DNA of 64,000 nt from Microbacteriaceae bacterium VKM Ac-2854 (GTDB lineage Bacteria > Actinomycetota > Actinomycetes > Actinomycetales > Microbacteriaceae), in assembly GCA_013205085.1 (NCBI GenBank), contig JABMLH010000004.1, positions 124,001 to 188,000 on the forward strand, given 5' to 3'. The position numbers and the translations under genes were made by a program. The notes under the pieces are model-generated. The model worked only from the letters and a program-made list of their open reading frames with translations. It ran no database searches and was not told the origin of the DNA. Shown one piece after another: positions 7,751 to 16,349 of the stretch. Positions within the stretch are counted from its first letter, which is position 1. Each line of letters opens with the position of its first letter.

Positions 7751-9241
7751 CTAGGACCAGCCGTTGTCGTACCAGGCGTGCCAGACGGCGTTGTCGAGGC
7801 CGCGGCCGACGATGTCCAGTCGGCCGGGGCCCCAGCTCGCGGCATCCAGCCCCGAGGAGAAGCCGCCGCCGAGGTACTCCCAGTCGCTCCAGCCGTTGTC
7901 GAACCACTTGTGCCAGCACGCGTTGTCCAGGCCGCGGGCCACGATGTCGAGCCGACCCGCCGCCCAGGAGGCGATGCCCGGGCTCGAGCTGAGACCGCCG
8001 CCGAGCGACTCCCAGCCGCTCCAGCCGCCGTCGAACCAGATGTGCCACAGCGCGTTGTCGCCGCCGCGCGCGACCACATCGATCCGCCCGTTCCCCCAAC
8101 TCACGGCCGCGGGATCCGAGGTGATCACGCCGCCCAGCGACTCCCAGTCGTGCCAGGAGCCGTCGAACCACCGGTGCCAGAGCGCATTGTCGGTGCCGCG
8201 GACGAACACGTCCAGGCGCCCACTGCCCCAGCTCGCCGCGGCCGGGCCCGAGGTCGCCACACCGCCGAGCGATTCCCAGTCGTGCCAGCCGCCGTCGAAC
8301 CAGCGGTGCCACACCGCGTTGTCGGTGCCGCGCGCCACGATGTCGAGCCGGCCGGAGGCCCAACAGGAAGCCGCCGGATCGGAGGTGATCACGCCGCCCA
8401 GCGACTCCCAGTCGTGCCAGCCGCCATCGAACCACTTGTGCCACAGCGCGTTGTCCGTGCCGGCGACCAGCACGTCCAACCGCCCGGATCCCCACGAGGC
8501 GGCACCCGGACCGGTGTTTCCGACGCCGCCGAGCGACTCCCAGCCCACGCCGCTCGCCAACTGAGCGACCGCCCCGGTGACCCGGTAGTCGACGCCCGAG
8601 GGGGTGTAGCGCAGCGAGATCGGCTGGTCGGCGAGCTTCGCGACCGCGATCGGCACGCTCGCATCCACCGCAGCGAACGTCAGGGCCGTGATCCCGATGA
8701 CATCATCGGGATCGCCGAACGACTGGAAGAACAGGCCGATCTTCTCCCCGGTGGACGGTTCGACGGACGCACGGATGGCGTTGATCGCCCGGTCGATGTC
8801 GGGCTGCGGATTCGCCAGGTTCAGCCCGCCGTCCTCCACCAAGGACTTCAACTGGCTGCGGATAGCGGTGCGCACGTCGCCGATGATGCTGCGAATCGCG
8901 CTGAACGGCGTGGCATCCGACTCGAACGTGATCACGAGCGCTCCCACGATCTCCGGCATCGCGCCGGCCGTGATCTGCGCCACGTTCGGCCGGTCGACCC
9001 CGTCGAAGCGCACCACGCCCTGGTTCTTCGGGATGTTGCGAGCTTCGTTGTCGTCGATCCCGTTCGCCCAGTCCTCGTCGAGCACTCCGCTCCAGGTCAC
9101 CTGCGTCGAGTTCGGCGTGCGGAACTTCGAGCGGAAGCCGAGCAGCACGAAATACGGCTCGTCGCCATCGCTCCAGAAATCGTCCTCGTCGGCGTTCTTC
9201 ACTTCCAGTCGGTCCAGTCGGATCGTCCAGTTCTCTGACAT
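7751..9241 (-). CDS. PLL-like (DUF346) six-repeat beta-propeller protein
   Basis: Protein of 496 aa with two parts. Residues 1-234 form an unrecognised N-terminal domain. Residues 235-496 are six tandem repeats of 44 residues, each with the pattern ESLGG-SxPxAASWGxGRLDVxxRGxDNALWHxWxDGGWxxW, which is the DUF346/PLL-like propeller repeat; relatives in this family bind sugars such as fucose. The last repeat stops two residues short. There is no signal peptide. The start is the ATG of MSENWTIRLDR, with AAGGAG six bases upstream; a longer reading to 9364 adds Arg/Pro-rich residues unlike a protein. Neighbours give no functional clue. Confidence 0.85.
   Translation of the reverse strand: MSENWTIRLDRLEVKNADEDDFWSDGDEPYFVLLGFRSKFRTPNSTQVTWSGVLDEDWANGIDDNEARNIPKNQGVVRFDGVDRPNVAQITAGAMPEIVGALVITFESDATPFSAIRSIIGDVRTAIRSQLKSLVEDGGLNLANPQPDIDRAINAIRASVEPSTGEKIGLFFQSFGDPDDVIGITALTFAAVDASVPIAVAKLADQPISLRYTPSGVDYRVTGAVAQLASGVGWESLGGVGNTGPGAASWGSGRLDVLVAGTDNALWHKWFDGGWHDWESLGGVITSDPAASCWASGRLDIVARGTDNAVWHRWFDGGWHDWESLGGVATSGPAAASWGSGRLDVFVRGTDNALWHRWFDGSWHDWESLGGVITSDPAAVSWGNGRIDVVARGGDNALWHIWFDGGWSGWESLGGGLSSSPGIASWAAGRLDIVARGLDNACWHKWFDNGWSDWEYLGGGFSSGLDAASWGPGRLDIVGRGLDNAVWHAWYDNGWS
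7754..8539 (-). repeat. Six tandem 132-bp coding repeats
   Basis: The propeller half of the gene consists of five full 132-bp units and one 126-bp unit. The units code for nearly identical peptides, and the second and fourth share GGVITSDPAA. The high similarity suggests recent amplification and could allow unit number to vary by recombination. Confidence 0.85.
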
Positions 9242-9346
9242 CGTCGTCACTCCTTGTCGTGTGGAAAGTGGAAATCTGCCCCGCCTCCGGTGTACTCGGG
9301 GGCGATCGGAGGCGGCATCGGGGCAGACCCTGGCTGCAGGGTTCTC

Positions 9347-10931
9347 ACGCTGTGGAGTTGTCAAAGTGCGGGCTCGGTTGAGCGGGGTCTAGCCGGTTCT
9401 TCGTTGTCGGTCGGGGATGCTCTCGGTGAGCGGGTTTCTGCTGGGTAGTTCGGTGAGTCTCCTTCCGGGGTCTGTTTCTCGGGGCCGGTACAGGTAGTAC
9501 CGGGAACCGGTGCGGGTGATGCGCCAGTGCTGGTTGTGCAGCAGCAGGTGGTGGGCCCGGCAGAGCAGGACCCCGTCGGCGAGGTCGGTGCGGCCGGCGT
9601 CCTTCTGCCATTCGTTGAGGTGGTGGGCGTCGCACCAGGACGCGGGCCGGTCGCAACCGCTCCAGCGGCAACCACCATCGCGGACCGTGAGCGCGAGCCG
9701 CTGCCAGCGATCGAAGAGTCGTTGGGTGCGGCCCAGGTTCAGCACCCGCCCGTCCGCCGCGAGGGTGATCGGCGCGATCCCGTCCGCGCACGCGGCGGTA
9801 CGCACGAACGCCGCGGACACCACGCCGCGCGAGTTGCCGAGGACACCGAGCCCGTCATCGGCCCGGTCGGCGGCGTCGTCATCGAGTGCATCGAAGTCTT
9901 CGACCGCGGGTGCGATCTCGGTGTCGCGGATGATCACCGCGACCGGTGATCCCTGCCGCGGCAGCGTCTTCTCGTCGCTGTTCACCGCGACCCGCAGCGC
10001 CGCGCCGAGCGCGTCGTGCCACAACTGCGCCACCGTCGGCGCGTCCTGGACCGCGGGCGCCTCCGTGAACCGCGGCCGACGCAACGACGCCGCGACCACC
10101 CCGTCGCACAGCGTGCGGAGGTTCTCCGCGACGTCCGCCATCAGGAATCCGGATACCCGGTGCATCCCGTCCTCGACCGGCCCGATCGTCAGGGCGCGGC
10201 GGGCAAGGTTGCGCCGCTCGCGGGACAACACCAGCGTGCGGTCGAGCCCGTCGCGTCGGTACTTCGCCTCCTTGAACAATGCCTCCGGAGTCAAAGCGCC
10301 ACGGTCGCGGACCAGCACGAGCAGGTCCCGCAACGCCCCGGCGAGCGCATGCCCGGACACATCCCGAGTCGGTTCCCCGATCCCTCGGATGACCGCCGCA
10401 GCTCCCGCGGGCGAGAGCAACCCCGCGGCCACGAAGCGGGAGAGCGCAGCGTTCCACCCGGTCGCGCACACGCAGAACGCCCCGCCGGAGCACGCCTCAC
10501 CCAACGGGTCCCCAGAAACCGACCCCGCAGAAGTCGACGCGAGCAGCGTCCCCACCTGGATCGCCCCCGCGGTCTCCCGCTTCGACGCCCCGGTCATCCC
10601 CGCGATCAACTCGACCGCATCCCGAGCCCCGGACCGCTTCGCCAGCGAATCCGCACCGAGCGCGGGAGCGGACCGTCGCGCGATCTCCGCACACACCGCA
10701 GCAGACGCAACCCCGTGCGCCTTCCCGATCGTCGCGAACACCTCCACCAGCCGCAGCGCCTCCTCGTCGCGCAGCTCGGCGAGCGACCCGGCACCCGCCG
10801 GGAGCGGGGTGCCGAGCAGTTCGCCCGCCGCCCGCCAGATCGTGTCGCTGAGTGTGTCCATACGAACAATGCTCGCATCTGTCTTCGATTCGAGCAAGAC
10901 TCGAAACGTCCGAAACGCGCCAGGTTTCGAA
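9347..10931 (-). repeat. DUF222/HNH repeat unit, copy 1 (pairs with 35602-37221)
   Basis: Sequence similarity to the second unit extends past the gene on both sides. The downstream flank begins ACGCTGTGGAGTTGTCAA in both copies. The upstream flank shares ACGAACAATGCTCGCATCT directly before the start codon, and CGAAACGCGCCAGG about 60 bases further out. This is what is expected of a REP13E12-like dispersed element rather than of two ordinary paralogues. Confidence 0.7.
9389..10861 (-). CDS. DUF222 / HNH endonuclease (REP13E12 family), copy 1
   Basis: 490-aa protein with an N-terminal helical DUF222 region and a C-terminal HNH nuclease. The HNH core is visible as CRWSGCDRP, then DAHHLNEWQ, then LLCRAHHLLLHNQHW, including the zinc Cys pairs and the His-Asn-His residues. 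The family is repeated many times per genome in actinobacteria (the M. tuberculosis 13E12 repeats). The start MDTLSDTIW is chosen by alignment with copy 2 at 35655-37151; a reading from 11020 adds 53 residues without homology there. No Shine-Dalgarno precedes the ATG, but the last 20 bases upstream are conserved between copies, so the message may be nearly leaderless. The biological role is not known. Confidence 0.88.
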   Translation of the reverse strand: MDTLSDTIWRAAGELLGTPLPAGAGSLAELRDEEALRLVEVFATIGKAHGVASAAVCAEIARRSAPALGADSLAKRSGARDAVELIAGMTGASKRETAGAIQVGTLLASTSAGSVSGDPLGEACSGGAFCVCATGWNAALSRFVAAGLLSPAGAAAVIRGIGEPTRDVSGHALAGALRDLLVLVRDRGALTPEALFKEAKYRRDGLDRTLVLSRERRNLARRALTIGPVEDGMHRVSGFLMADVAENLRTLCDGVVAASLRRPRFTEAPAVQDAPTVAQLWHDALGAALRVAVNSDEKTLPRQGSPVAVIIRDTEIAPAVEDFDALDDDAADRADDGLGVLGNSRGVVSAAFVRTAACADGIAPITLAADGRVLNLGRTQRLFDRWQRLALTVRDGGCRWSGCDRPASWCDAHHLNEWQKDAGRTDLADGVLLCRAHHLLLHNQHWRITRTGSRYYLYRPRETDPGRRLTELPSRNPLTESIPDRQRRTG

Positions 10932-11065
10932 CCTTTGCGCGCCACGGCCGAGACGCGCGCCACCAAGGAGCACACCACACTCCCCCGCGTTCCGAGCACG
11001 CATGTTTCCGAAAACCGCACCCCCAGAAGTCAGGCGTGTTTCGCCACCCTCGGCCGCCCTCCATT

Positions 11066-11081
11066 TACGGACACGTCCGTA
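11066..11081. promoter_or_regulatory. Palindromic operator candidate TACGGACacGTCCGTA
   Basis: Seven-base perfect arms with a two-base spacer, TACGGAC-AC-GTCCGTA. The dyad is nested in a wider one, CATTTACGG (11062-11070) and CCGTAAATG (11083-11091). The size and symmetry are typical of TetR-family operators. The cluster downstream ends with a TetR gene (21014-21607), which is the natural candidate, but this is inference. The dyad is not shared with the other HNH copy's flank. Confidence 0.5.
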
Positions 11082-11203
11082 CCCGTAAATGCCCGAGATC
11101 CGCACGGTGACGCGGATCCGCCAGCGCCCGATCCTCCGCGACCGAGCCGCCGAACTCGCGAATCGCCGCCCGTCACGGCCGCGCAGGGTGGCTTAATGCC
11201 AGC

Positions 11204-11219
11204 GAAACGGAAGCGTTTC
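11204..11219. promoter_or_regulatory. Dyad GAAACGgaagCGTTTC upstream of ABC/rut-like cluster
   Basis: Perfect six-base arms separated by GAAG, about 205 bases upstream of the binding-protein start. It resembles operators of LacI- or GntR-type regulators. The cluster encodes a GntR/UTRA protein, so an autoregulatory site is possible. Confidence 0.45.
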
Positions 11220-11423
11220 AGGACCGTTACGGCAGCGCACATTTCAGCCCACAGCTGCCGGATACATTCGCTTCAGACCCGCAGGCTCCGGCGCATCAAC
11301 CGGAGCCGCAGGACCATCAGCCCCCTGTCGTCGCTCGCACACCCCGCCGCGAGCTTCGTCGCCATGCCCAGCACCATGCCTCTGCACTCCCCGTCGCACC
11401 ATCTCACCGCACCTGGAGACTCC

Positions 11424-12593
11424 ATGCCTTCCCTCACCACCGCCCGCCGATCGGGCGTCGCCGCGCTCGCCGTCGCCGGCGTCGTCCTGCTCGCCGGCTG
11501 CTCCGGCGGCACCTCCGCCGCCACCTCGTCCGAAGGCTCCGCCGACGGCATCGCCTACGCCTCCGCCCAGATCGAGGCCGCCAGCGTCGACCCCGCTTTC
11601 ACCTTCGAGGGCGACGCCTTCGACCTCTCCGCCATCGCCGGGAAGACCATCTTCAACATCCCCAACTCCTCCGCCGTCCCCTTCATCACCGCGGTCGATG
11701 AGGAAGGCAAGGCGCTCGTCGAGAAGTACGGGGCCACCTGGGTCGAGTACACCAACCAGGGCACCCCCACCGAGCACTCCTCGGGCATCGACCAGGCGAT
11801 CAGCCAGAAGGCCGACGTCATCATCCTCGCCCAGGGCGTCAACGGCGAGCTGATCATCCCGGCGCTGGAGCGCGCGAAGGCCGCGGGCATCCCCGTCGTG
11901 ATCAGCCACACCTACCAGAACGGCGAGGAGCTCCCCGAAGACCTGCAGCCGCTGATCGCCGCGCAGATCACGGCGCCGTTCGCCGAGTCCGGCCGCCTCA
12001 ACGCCGACTGGGCGATCCAGGAGACCGAGGGCACCGGCGACATCCTGATCATCACCTCCGCCGAGGTGCCGCCCTCGGACGGCATCGTCGAGGCGATGCA
12101 GGGCGAGTTCGACGAGTACTGCCCCGGCTGCACCGTCAAGGTCGTGAACGTTCCGGTCGCCGACTGGGCCACAAAGATCGCCTCCACCGTGCAGTCCGAG
12201 CTGCAGATCAACCCGAACCTCGACTACGTGCTGCCCGTCTACGACTCGATGACCCTCTTCGTCGAGGCCGGCGTCACCGCGGCCGGCAAGGTCGGCTCGG
12301 TCTTCACCTCCTCCTACAACGGCACCCCCGACGTGATGAAGATCATGCAGGACGGCGACGTGCTCACCATGGACATCGGCGAGAACATGCAGTGGCTCGC
12401 CTGGGCCACCATCGATCAGGTCGGCCGGGTGCTCACCGGCACCCCGATCATCGAGGACGGCGACGAGAAGACCCCGCTGAAGATCTTCACCGACGAGAAC
12501 GTCGACGAGGCCGGCACCCCGCCCACCGGCAGCACCGGCTACGGCGACGCGCACGTCGCCGGCTACGAGGCGATCTGGGGACCCGCAGAGTGA
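11424..12593 (+). CDS. RbsB-type ABC transporter substrate-binding lipoprotein
   Basis: Extracellular receptor of the second importer (389 aa). A signal peptide of about 30 residues ends in the lipobox LLAGC, and the mature part is a Peripla_BP_4-type two-lobe fold with VIILAQGVNG, IPVVISHTYQ and DYVLPVYDSMT. The start is the ATG of MPSLTTARR with GGAG nine bases upstream; the open frame continues far upstream only because it runs antisense to the HNH gene. It overlaps the ATPase gene by 4 bp. RbsB-like receptors bind sugars or ribosides in most known cases. The RutA and hydrolase genes downstream suggest that a nucleoside, base or other ureide is carried here, which is inference. Confidence 0.88.
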   Translation: MPSLTTARRSGVAALAVAGVVLLAGCSGGTSAATSSEGSADGIAYASAQIEAASVDPAFTFEGDAFDLSAIAGKTIFNIPNSSAVPFITAVDEEGKALVEKYGATWVEYTNQGTPTEHSSGIDQAISQKADVIILAQGVNGELIIPALERAKAAGIPVVISHTYQNGEELPEDLQPLIAAQITAPFAESGRLNADWAIQETEGTGDILIITSAEVPPSDGIVEAMQGEFDEYCPGCTVKVVNVPVADWATKIASTVQSELQINPNLDYVLPVYDSMTLFVEAGVTAAGKVGSVFTSSYNGTPDVMKIMQDGDVLTMDIGENMQWLAWATIDQVGRVLTGTPIIEDGDEKTPLKIFTDENVDEAGTPPTGSTGYGDAHVAGYEAIWGPAE

Positions 12594-14215
12594 CCACCAC
12601 CCGGGAGGCGCCCGCGCCGACGACCACGACCGCTGAAGCGACCCCGCTGCTGCGCATCCGCGATCTCACCAAGCGCTTCGGCGGCCTCACCGCCCTCGAC
12701 GGCGTCGACCTCGAGATCCGGCCCGGCCAGGTGCATGCGCTCCTGGGCGAGAACGGCTCGGGCAAGTCGACCCTGATCAAGATCCTCTCCGGCACCTACG
12801 CGCCGGAACCGGGAGCCACGATCCAGGTGCGCGGCGCGTCGGTTCCGGTGCCCGTGCCTCCCGGGTACTTCCGCCGCCTCGGCATCAGCTTCGTGCACCA
12901 GGACCTCGCGCTGGTGCCGCAGCTCAGCGTGACCGAGAACCTGCGCCTGGCGACCGTCGTCGCCGGCCGCGGCCCATTCATCCGCTGGGGTCACGAGCGC
13001 CGCCAGGCCGCCGAGCTCTTCGCCCGCTACGGCATCGCGATCGACCCGGCCGCCACGGTCGACTCGCTCACCGACACGCAGAAGGCGCTGGTCGCCATCC
13101 TGCGCGCCGTCGCCGAGCTGGGTGACAGCCGCTCGCTGCTGGTGCTCGACGAGCCGACCGTCTTCCTGCCCAAGGAGGACGCCGACCTGCTGTTCCGCGT
13201 CGTGAAGGACCTCGTCCGCGACGGCGGCATGTCGGCGCTGCTCGTCTCGCACGACATGGCCGAGGTGCTGGAGCACGCGGATCGGGTCACCGTGCTCCGC
13301 GCCGGCCGGGTGCAGGCGCATCGCGACACGGCCGACACCACCGCGGATGAACTGGTCGCGCTGATCGTGGGCCGCGGCCTCACCGCTCCCGAGCCGCGCG
13401 GCATCCGCGCGAGCAGCGGTGCGCCGGTGGTCAGCGTCCGCGGGCTCAGCGCCCGTGCCGTCGACGGCCTCTCCTTCGACGTCGCCGACGGCGAGATCGT
13501 CGGCGTCACGGGCCTCGCCGGCTCGGGCGTCGAGGATGTGCTGCCCGGCCTGTACGGCGCGATCCCGGCCGCCGGCGCGCTGCACGTGCACGGCGAGAAC
13601 CGCGACCTGGCCGCCGCGAGCCCGCGCGCCTCGATCGCCGGCGGCATCGTCTACGTGCCCGCCGACCGCAAGGTCCAGGGCGGCGTCGGCACCCTGAGCG
13701 TGGAGCAGAACATCACGCTGCCGGTGCTGCACCGGCTGCGCGGGATGCTCGGCGTCTCGCCGGCCCGCGAGCGCGAGCACGCCGGGCAGCTGGCGAAGGA
13801 CTACGACGTGCGCCCCGCCGATCCGTCGGCCCTGTTCGGCACCCTCAGCGGCGGCAACCAGCAGAAGGCCGTCCTGGCCAAGTGGATGCAGGACTCGCCG
13901 CGGCTGGTGCTGCTGCAGGAGCCGACCCAGGGCATCGACGTCGGCGCCCGAGCCAGCATCTTCGCGATGCTGCGCCGCACTGCGGAGCAGGGCGTCTCGA
14001 TCGTCTGCGCCTCCACCGACTACGACCAGCTCGCCTCCGTCTGCGACCGGGTGATCGTGCTCGCGCACGGCCGGGTGCACGACGTGCTCGAGGGCGAGCG
14101 GATCGACCGCGACATCATCGCCTCCGCCGTCGTCGCCAGCCTCGTGGCGACTCCCTCCGAACTCGAAACCGCAGACACCGCAGAACCCGAAGAACCCGCC
14201 AAGGAGATCGTCTGA
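12590..14215 (+). CDS. Sugar-type ABC transporter ATP-binding protein (double ABC module)
   Basis: 541-aa tandem ATPase of the RbsA/MglA class. A Thr/Ala-rich N-terminal 20 residues precede module 1, which has Walker A GENGSGKST at 53-61 and LLVLDEPTVF as Walker B. Its signature is degenerate (SLTDTQKALVA), as in this class. Module 2 has the canonical signature [14 protein letters not shown], but its Walker B reads LVLLQEPTQGIDVG, with Gln in place of the usual Asp. The start is GTG overlapping the receptor's stop (GTGA), chosen over an in-frame ATG 198 bases upstream that lies inside the receptor gene. The permease gene overlaps its own stop by one base (TGATG). Confidence 0.92.
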   Translation: MTTTREAPAPTTTTAEATPLLRIRDLTKRFGGLTALDGVDLEIRPGQVHALLGENGSGKSTLIKILSGTYAPEPGATIQVRGASVPVPVPPGYFRRLGISFVHQDLALVPQLSVTENLRLATVVAGRGPFIRWGHERRQAAELFARYGIAIDPAATVDSLTDTQKALVAILRAVAELGDSRSLLVLDEPTVFLPKEDADLLFRVVKDLVRDGGMSALLVSHDMAEVLEHADRVTVLRAGRVQAHRDTADTTADELVALIVGRGLTAPEPRGIRASSGAPVVSVRGLSARAVDGLSFDVADGEIVGVTGLAGSGVEDVLPGLYGAIPAAGALHVHGENRDLAAASPRASIAGGIVYVPADRKVQGGVGTLSVEQNITLPVLHRLRGMLGVSPAREREHAGQLAKDYDVRPADPSALFGTLSGGNQQKAVLAKWMQDSPRLVLLQEPTQGIDVGARASIFAMLRRTAEQGVSIVCASTDYDQLASVCDRVIVLAHGRVHDVLEGERIDRDIIASAVVASLVATPSELETADTAEPEEPAKEIV

Positions 14216-15243
14216 TGGCCACCCTCGAATCCCCCGCGACCGCGGCCCCGCGGCTCGCCCGCCCGCGCTTCTCCTGGGGTCACACCGAGCGCTACGCCCT
14301 GCTGGGCGCCTGGGTCGTGATCGTCGCGGCGTTCAGCATCCTGCTGCCGCAGACCTACTTCACCCTCGGCAACCTGCAGAACGTGTTCGGCTCGCAATCG
14401 GTGCTGCTGATCCTCGCCCTCGGCTTCCTCTTCCCGCTCACCGCCGGCGAGTTCGACCTCTCCGGCGCCTCGACGATGTCGCTCTCCGCCATGACCATCG
14501 CCGTGCTGAACGCGCAGCTGGGGCTGCCGCTGGGCGTCGCGATCCTCGCGGGCCTCACCGCCGGCGTGCTGGTCGGCCTCATCAACGGCCTGCTGACCGT
14601 GGCGTTCCGGATCGACTCCTTCATCGTCACCCTCGGCACCTCGACGCTGATGATCGGCCTGATCCAGTGGATGAGCAACGCCTCCTCCGTCACGGGCGTC
14701 GACTCGGCGCTGGTGCAGGCGACGGTCGGCTGGCGCGGCTTCCTCGGCCTGCCGCTCGCCTTCGTCTACGGCCTGATCGCGACCGTGATCGTGCTGATCA
14801 TCCTGACCTCGACCCCGGTCGGCCGCCGGCTGCTGTTCGTCGGGATGGGCCGCCCCGTCGCCGAGCTCAGCGGCCTGAACGTGCGCCGGCTGCGCGTTGG
14901 CGCCTTCGTCGGCGCGGGCCTGACCGCCGCGGTCGCGGGCGTCGTCTACGCCGGCACCCTCGGCGGCGCCGACCCCTCCTCCGGCCAGTCCTTCCTGCTG
15001 CCCGCCTTCGCCGCCTGCTACCTCGGCGCGACGGCGATCGTGCCCGGCCGCTTCAACGCGATCGGCACCTTCATCGCGGTCTACTTCCTCTTCTCCGGCG
15101 TCGTCGGCCTGCAGATGCTCGGCGCGCAGAACTTCGTGCAGCAGCTCTTCTACGGCGGCGCGCTGATCATCGCGGTCGCGGTGTCGCAGACCATCCGCCG
15201 GCACGCGGTCAAATCGGCCGCGAACGCAGCCAAGTCCTCCTAA
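14215..15243 (+). CDS. Sugar-type ABC transporter permease
   Basis: 342-aa integral membrane protein of the RbsC/BPD_transp_2 family with eight to ten hydrophobic segments. The diagnostic FPLTAGEFDLSGASTMSLS corresponds to the GxIDLSVGS motif, and LSGLNVRRLRVGAFVGAG is the cytoplasmic loop that contacts the ATPase. It completes a receptor-ATPase-permease importer with overlapping genes. The rutA gene begins 29 bases later behind AAAGGAA, so importer and catabolic genes are probably on one message. Confidence 0.92.
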   Translation: MATLESPATAAPRLARPRFSWGHTERYALLGAWVVIVAAFSILLPQTYFTLGNLQNVFGSQSVLLILALGFLFPLTAGEFDLSGASTMSLSAMTIAVLNAQLGLPLGVAILAGLTAGVLVGLINGLLTVAFRIDSFIVTLGTSTLMIGLIQWMSNASSVTGVDSALVQATVGWRGFLGLPLAFVYGLIATVIVLIILTSTPVGRRLLFVGMGRPVAELSGLNVRRLRVGAFVGAGLTAAVAGVVYAGTLGGADPSSGQSFLLPAFAACYLGATAIVPGRFNAIGTFIAVYFLFSGVVGLQMLGAQNFVQQLFYGGALIIAVAVSQTIRRHAVKSAANAAKSS

Positions 15244-15272
15244 TCCCCCTGTAACCGAAAGGAATCCCTCCC

Positions 15273-16349
15273 ATGGATATCGGCGTCTTCATCCCGATCG
15301 GCTCCAACGGCTGGCTCATCTCCACCACCTCGCCGCAGTACAAGCCCTCCTACGACCACAACCTCGCAGTCGTGCAGGCGGCCGAGAAGCACGGCTTCGA
15401 CTTCGCGCTCTCGATGATCAAGCTGCACGGCTACGGCGGCCCGAGCGAGTTCTGGGACTACAACCTCGAGTCGTTCACGCTGATGGCGGGCCTCGCCGCC
15501 CAGACCGAGCGGATCAAGCTCTTCGCGACCACGGCCGTGCTGACCATCCCGCCGGCGATCGCCGCACGGATGGCCTCGACCATCGACTCCATCTCGCACG
15601 GCCGCTTCGGCCTCAACCTCGTCGCCGGCTGGCAGAAGGCGGAGTACGACCAGATGGGCCTGTGGCCCGGCGACGCCGTGCACTTCGAGCGCCGCTACCG
15701 CTACCAGACCGAGTACATGCAGGTCATGAAGGAGCTGTGGGAGACCGGCGAGAGCAACTTCAAGGGCGAGTTCTTCACCATGGACGACTGCCAGATGAAG
15801 CCGCAGCCCTCCACGCACATCCCGATCGTGTCGGCCGGCCAGTCCAGCCAGGGCATGGAGTTCGCGGCGAAGTACTCCGACTACAACTTCTCGATGGGCG
15901 TCGGCGTGAACACGCCCACCGCCTACGCGCCGCAGAACCAGGCGCTGATCGCGGCCGCCGCCAAGACCGGCCGCGATGTCGGCAGCTACGTGCTCTTCAT
16001 GATCATCGCCGAGGAGACCGACGAGGCCGCGCAGGCCAAGTGGCAGCTCTACAACGACGGCGTCGACCACGAGGCGATCGGCTGGATGACCGGCCAGGCC
16101 AAGACCGACGTCAACGCAGAGGAGGGCAACACCGCCTCGCGGATCTCGCTGCCCGAGGGCGCCGTGAACATGAACATGGGCACCCTGGTCGGCTCCTACG
16201 AGAACGTCGCCCGGATGCTCGACGAGGCCGGCGAGGTCGAGGGCACCAAGGGCGTCCTGTTGGTCTTCGACGACTTCGTCGAGGGCGTCGAGAAGTTCGG
16301 CACGCACATCATGCCCAAGCTGAGCTCGCGCACCACGGTGATGGTATGA
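15273..16349 (+). CDS. rutA: Pyrimidine monooxygenase RutA
   Basis: FMN-dependent luciferase-fold oxygenase (358 aa). In E. coli, RutA opens the uracil ring between N3 and C4 using a flavin peroxide. Similarity to E. coli RutA, as I recall its sequence, is close and ungapped over the first 130 residues ([46 protein letters not shown]). The oxygen-pocket residues known there as Thr105, Asn134 and Glu143 align with Thr86, Asn115 and Glu124 here. The protein lacks the roughly 19-residue N-terminal extension of the E. coli enzyme. No flavin reductase (RutF) gene lies in the window, so reduced FMN must come from elsewhere. It overlaps the next gene by 4 bp. Confidence 0.93.
   Translation: MDIGVFIPIGSNGWLISTTSPQYKPSYDHNLAVVQAAEKHGFDFALSMIKLHGYGGPSEFWDYNLESFTLMAGLAAQTERIKLFATTAVLTIPPAIAARMASTIDSISHGRFGLNLVAGWQKAEYDQMGLWPGDAVHFERRYRYQTEYMQVMKELWETGESNFKGEFFTMDDCQMKPQPSTHIPIVSAGQSSQGMEFAAKYSDYNFSMGVGVNTPTAYAPQNQALIAAAAKTGRDVGSYVLFMIIAEETDEAAQAKWQLYNDGVDHEAIGWMTGQAKTDVNAEEGNTASRISLPEGAVNMNMGTLVGSYENVARMLDEAGEVEGTKGVLLVFDDFVEGVEKFGTHIMPKLSSRTTVMV

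Larger units (their letters stand above)
10932..11423. other. Gene-free leader region of the ABC/rut-like cluster
   Basis: The 492 bases between the HNH element and the binding-protein gene have no convincing ORF. They contain two strong dyads (11066-11081 and 11204-11219) and a -10-like GATACATT near 11269. The distances suggest a regulated promoter with a 5' leader of about 140 bases. Confidence 0.5.

Noticed and set aside
9510-11423. A 638-codon open frame on the plus strand running without a stop into the RbsB-type gene.
   Set aside because: It is antisense to the DUF222/HNH gene and has a Ser/Arg/Pro-rich composition with no domain. High GC removes stops from antisense frames. The true gene begins with a lipoprotein signal at 11424.
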